From positions 42,613 to 106,612 of the forward strand of contig NZ_JNWQ01000012.1 in assembly GCF_000716875.1 (NCBI RefSeq): a stretch of DNA of 64,000 bases. The letters run 5' to 3'. Each line of letters opens with the position of its first letter. The stretch's first letter is position 1. A program made the translations under genes and the position numbers. Below, one piece after another: positions 62,292 through 64,000 of this stretch. The DNA is from Streptomyces novaecaesareae. GTDB lineage: Bacteria; Actinomycetota; Actinomycetes; Streptomycetales; Streptomycetaceae. Under the pieces are notes generated by a model that did no database searches, had not been told where the DNA came from, and was given only the letters and a program-made list of their open reading frames with translations.

Positions 62292-62302
62292 GGCTGCACA
62301 GG
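62292..62302 (-). promoter_or_regulatory. Shared 11-mer upstream of the short chaplin gene
   Basis: CCTGTGCAGCC (minus strand) lies 40 nt upstream of the short chaplin ATG, matching 61831-61841 upstream of the long chaplin. No obvious -10/-35 could be assigned; a developmental sigma factor is expected. Confidence 0.35.
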
Positions 62303-62456
62303 GAAGAACGACGCTGCGGCAAACGGGGTACGGAACAGATTTCCCATTCACCCGCAACGGTGAGGTCTCGCACATATGGTCGGCGCCGAATTCTCGGCAG
62401 AACCGCTTCTGTTGATCTCCTTCGACCCGTCCCACAATCATCAGCTCGGACAATGC

Positions 62457-62494
62457 GGTCGGCCCGCCCCCGGCACCCCGGGAGCGGGCCGACC
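62457..62494 (-). terminator. Terminator after the M20 peptidase gene
   Basis: An 11-bp stem GGTCGGCCCGC (62457-62467) with GCGGGCCGACC (62484-62494) and an inner CCCCGG/CCGGGG stem; it lies just after the peptidase stop and before the chaplin promoter region. Confidence 0.7.
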
Positions 62495-62525
62495 CAGTCG
62501 CCTGATCAGTGCCCGGTGCGCGCGG

Positions 62526-63857
62526 TCAGCAGGCGTCGATGAAGCGGTCCAGGACCCGGACGCCGAACTTCAGGCCGTCCACCGGCACCCGCTCGTCCAC
62601 GCCGTGGAACATCCCGGCGAAGTCCAGCTCCGGCGGCAGCTGCAGCGGCGCGAAGCCGAAGCAGCGGATCCCCAGGTCCTGGAAGGACTTGGCGTCCGTC
62701 CCGCCCGACAGGCAGTACGGCACCGCCCGGGCGATCGGGTCCTCGGCGCGCAGCGCGGTCTGCATCGCCTCGACCAGGGCGCCGTCGAAGCCGGTCTCGA
62801 TCGCCTTGTCCGAGTGCAGGCTCTCGCGCTTCACGCGCGGGCCGAGCACGCTGTCCAGCTCGGCCAGGAACTCCTCCTCGTAGCCGGGCAGGAAACGCCC
62901 GTCCACGTGCGCGGTGGCCTGACCGGGGATCACGTTCACCTTGTACCCGGCGCCGAGCATCGTCGGCTGGGCGGTGTTGCGCAGCGTGGTGCCGATCATC
63001 TTGGCGATGCCGCCGAGGACGCGCAGCGTCTCGTCCATGTTCTCCGGGTCCAGCTCGACCCCGAGCGCGTCCGAGAGCTCGTCCAGGAAGGCCCGGACGG
63101 TCTTGGTGATCCGCAGCGGGAACTGGTGCCGGCCGAGCCGGGCGACCGCCTCGCACAGCTCGGTGATCGCGTTGTCGTCGTTCTCCATCGAGCCGTGCCC
63201 GGCCCGGCCCTCGACCGTCAGGCGCATCCAGTGCATGCCCTTCTCGGCCGTCTCCACCAGGTAGAGGCGGACCTGGTCGTTGACCGTGAAGGAGAAGCCG
63301 CCGACCTCGCCGATCGCCTCGGTCACGCCCTCGAACAGCCCCGGGTGCTTGTCCACCAGGAAGCGCGCCCCGTAGGTGCCGCCCGCCTCCTCGTCGGCGA
63401 GGAAGGCCAGCACGATGTCGCGCGGGGGCTTGCGCCCGGTGCGCAGCCGGTCGCGGATGACGGCCAGCGTCATCGCGTCCATGTCCTTCATGTCGACCGC
63501 GCCGCGCCCCCAGACGCAGCCGTCGGCGATCTCGCCGCCGAACGGGTCGTACGTCCAGTCCGCGGCGTTGGCCGGCACCACGTCGGTGTGGCCGTGGATC
63601 AGCAGGCCCGGGCGGGAACGGTCCTCGCCCTCGATCCGCACCACCGTCGAGGCCCGGCCCTTGGCCGACTCGAAGATCTTCGGTTCGAGCCCGAACTCGG
63701 CGAGCTGCTCGGCCACGTACTCGGCCGCCTTGCGCTCGCCCGGGCCGGAACCGTCACCGTAGTTGCTGGTGTCGATCCGGATCAGATCGCGACAGATCCC
63801 GGCGACCTCCGACTCAGCAGTCACCTTCGACGCCGCCGACTCGCTCCGCTCGCTCAC
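62526..63857 (-). CDS. M20-family metallopeptidase (dipeptidase/deacylase-like)
   Basis: A 443-residue cytosolic zinc enzyme of the ArgE/DapE/CPG2 superfamily. Metal and catalytic residues are present: HGHTDVVP (H88, D92), bridging Asp in GRGAVDMKDMDAMT, DEEAGGTYGARF with the catalytic Glu, and a C-terminal His. A lid/dimerisation domain (about 200-320) is inserted. GTG 63857 is chosen because GAGGAG lies 5 nt upstream; two GTGs are adjacent. It hydrolyses N-acyl or peptide bonds; substrate unknown. Divided from the chaplin locus by its own terminator. Confidence 0.92.
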   Translation of the reverse strand: MSERSESAASKVTAESEVAGICRDLIRIDTSNYGDGSGPGERKAAEYVAEQLAEFGLEPKIFESAKGRASTVVRIEGEDRSRPGLLIHGHTDVVPANAADWTYDPFGGEIADGCVWGRGAVDMKDMDAMTLAVIRDRLRTGRKPPRDIVLAFLADEEAGGTYGARFLVDKHPGLFEGVTEAIGEVGGFSFTVNDQVRLYLVETAEKGMHWMRLTVEGRAGHGSMENDDNAITELCEAVARLGRHQFPLRITKTVRAFLDELSDALGVELDPENMDETLRVLGGIAKMIGTTLRNTAQPTMLGAGYKVNVIPGQATAHVDGRFLPGYEEEFLAELDSVLGPRVKRESLHSDKAIETGFDGALVEAMQTALRAEDPIARAVPYCLSGGTDAKSFQDLGIRCFGFAPLQLPPELDFAGMFHGVDERVPVDGLKFGVRVLDRFIDAC

Positions 63858-64000
63858 GGTCACTCCTCGTCTCTGGCCCGCACCGACGCACCAGCGCGCC
63901 ACCCCCAGGACCTGCACCCGGGCCGTACGAGCACGTCCGTCCATCCTCCCCCAGCCCCCGACCCGGATCCAGCCCCCGCACGCCCTCGAAACCCCCTGGT
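63858..64000. other. Right-end leader sequence
   Basis: 143 bp upstream of the M20 peptidase gene. It holds only the ribosome-binding site (about 63860-63868) and GC-rich sequence; no gene or clear motif is seen before the window ends. Confidence 0.6.

Overview
The window is about 72% G+C. It has long opposite-strand shadow ORFs, GTG and TTG starts with GGAGG-type ribosome sites, chaplins, a Pup-proteasome locus and mycothiol biosynthesis. Together these point to a Streptomycetaceae chromosome (Streptomyces or Kitasatospora); the sequence alone does not settle the genus. From about 20.6 kb to the right end, the gene order matches what I recall of the conserved arm of Streptomyces chromosomes that runs from tatC/tatA and pafBC through the proteasome, metH and mshC to chpC/chpH.

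Left region, 1-20.5 kb (accessory and catabolic): a peptide-type solute-binding lipoprotein cut by the window edge; an M24 aminopeptidase P; a HigBA-type toxin-antitoxin pair; a nitronate monooxygenase; a histidine kinase/response regulator pair divergent from an ABC exporter (permease plus ATPase); two Uma2-family proteins; a FadR-type GntR regulator and a TetR regulator. Then comes a hydroxyproline catabolic island (11.85-20.5 kb), all on the minus strand: a three-component D-hydroxyproline dehydrogenase (FAD oxidase, [2Fe-2S] and FAD/NAD proteins), a DHDPS-fold deaminase, 4-hydroxyproline epimerase, a semialdehyde dehydrogenase, a second proline-racemase paralogue and an ornithine-cyclodeaminase-family reductase. 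The enzymes would convert 4-hydroxyproline to 2-oxoglutarate. An ATGTCAC motif recurs in front of gntR and in front of both catabolic transcription units, which suggests one regulon.

Protein export and proteasome region, 20.6-38.9 kb: tatC, tatA, a 59-codon membrane microprotein, a zinc-ribbon protein, pafC/pafB, three FKBP-type prolyl isomerases (one cytosolic, one membrane-anchored and one lipoprotein, the latter two with tandem domains), then pafA, prcA, prcB, pup, dop and arc. A small ferredoxin, a membrane protein, the tRNA m1A58 methyltransferase and a site-2 protease homologue follow.

Right region, 38.9-64 kb: a RecB-family nuclease fused head-to-tail with an orphan response regulator gene; a peptide-binding lipoprotein; a HAD phosphatase; metH; a membrane-anchored GH18-like protein; an SRPBCC protein; a PAC2-family protein; mshC with three poorly understood neighbours (a kinase-like SCO1664-family protein, DUF3090, a histidine-type phosphatase); corA; an F420-type LLM oxidoreductase divergent from an aldo/keto reductase; a RecD-like protein whose ATPase motifs look inactivated; two hypothetical proteins; the chaplins chpC-like and chpH-like; and an M20 peptidase.

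The most notable signals are the shared operator of the hydroxyproline island, two independent 15-bp minisatellites (one coding, adding 55 pentapeptide-repeat residues to a reductase), the degenerate RecD-like protein, the kinase/phosphatase/zinc-ribbon set next to mshC, and a chaplin with two sortase-like motifs. No rRNA, tRNA, CRISPR array or insertion sequence was recognised.
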